Part shown: positions 5,266 through 5,504 of the stretch, piece by piece
Numbering within the stretch: position 1 is the stretch's first letter
Layout of the letters: every line of letters starts with the position of its first letter
Assembly: GCA_030620065.1 (NCBI GenBank)
Contig: JAUXFJ010000122.1
Coordinates: 1 to 5,504, forward strand
DNA length: 5,504 nucleotides
Direction of reading: 5' to 3'
From: Anaerolineaceae bacterium
GTDB taxonomy: Bacteria > Chloroflexota > Anaerolineae > Anaerolineales > Anaerolineaceae
Made by a program: the position numbers and the translations under genes
The notes under the pieces: generated by a model
The model's database searches: none
What the model was told of the DNA's origin: nothing
Seen by the model: only the letters and a program-made list of their open reading frames with translations

Positions 5266-5504
5266 ATGCCTACTAATGTATCTTTGAAGAATGAACTAGC
5301 TATGCTAGGCGTGACATTTAACAAATTAAGCCGAGCGCTTATTACTGCTGAAATTTCCCAGAGCTGGAATCTCGCGATCCGGGCAATGGACCAGTTTTTG
5401 GACGCTCTTGACGCAAATGTCATTTCCAAGGCGGATATTGTTGCTGAGAAGATTACCGATTCATCACGCGCCTTTAGTATGCTATTGAGTTTGATCGCGC
5501 TTGG
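5266..5504 (+). CDS. Unassigned helical protein, 3'-truncated by the window (possibly GlnE-like N-terminus)
   Basis: A reading frame opens at ATG 5266 and stays open to the window edge, giving 79 residues. The start has a good ribosome binding site, AGGAGA (5252-5257), eight bases upstream, so the gene is very likely real. The visible part looks alpha-helical and amphipathic, without signal peptide, membrane helix or catalytic motif. The pattern of an Ala-rich helix ending in DQFLDALDA and then a segment ending in AFSMLLSLIALG is reminiscent of the N-terminal helices before the catalytic domain of glutamine synthetase adenylyltransferases (GlnE). That resemblance is from memory and weak. It could equally be an unrelated hypothetical protein. 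The rest of the gene lies beyond the window. Confidence 0.7.
   Translation, partial: MPTNVSLKNELAMLGVTFNKLSRALITAEISQSWNLAIRAMDQFLDALDANVISKADIVAEKITDSSRAFSMLLSLIAL

Overview
The window is about 5.5 kb of ordinary-looking bacterial chromosome with mid-range base composition. All supported genes read on the + strand. The style of the genes (a FeoB with its GTPase on a separate polypeptide, a Glu-rich FeoB insert, and a GlmM beside an endonuclease/exonuclease/phosphatase-fold protein) suggests Chloroflexota, perhaps Anaerolineae. That placement is inference from memory of similar proteins, not a computed result. No transposase, integrase, CRISPR array, tRNA or rRNA gene was seen.

Region 1 (1-2110) encodes ferrous-iron uptake. 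A 5'-truncated FeoB G domain is followed, with a 4-base ATGA overlap, by a second gene encoding the FeoB helical domain and the whole membrane permease. The break falls in the linker between the two domains and has a good ribosome binding site, so it looks like a genuine split FeoB translated by coupling rather than a damaged gene.

Region 2 (2111-2686) is a 576-base non-coding stretch. It holds a frame that stays open past the feoB amber stop with one further amber codon, a perfect match to the E. coli DnaA-box consensus, a long imperfect hairpin that is the best terminator candidate, an extended -10 promoter, and a 13-base palindrome placed where an operator would sit.

Region 3 (2687-5128) holds two genes 57 bases apart. 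The first is a cytoplasmic EEP-superfamily phosphodiesterase or phosphatase with all catalytic motifs but unknown substrate. The second is glmM, phosphoglucosamine mutase of the UDP-GlcNAc pathway. The gap between them contains a strong Shine-Dalgarno-like sequence followed by a large hairpin, which may set how glmM is translated.

Region 4 (5129-5504) is a 137-base AT-rich gap with a possible weak promoter, then a new gene with a clear ribosome binding site that runs off the window. Its 79 visible residues are helical and unassigned; a faint resemblance to glutamine synthetase adenylyltransferase (GlnE) is only a guess.

The items most worth a second look are the split FeoB with its structured junction, the glmM leader hairpin, and the promoter-palindrome pair upstream of the phosphodiesterase gene.
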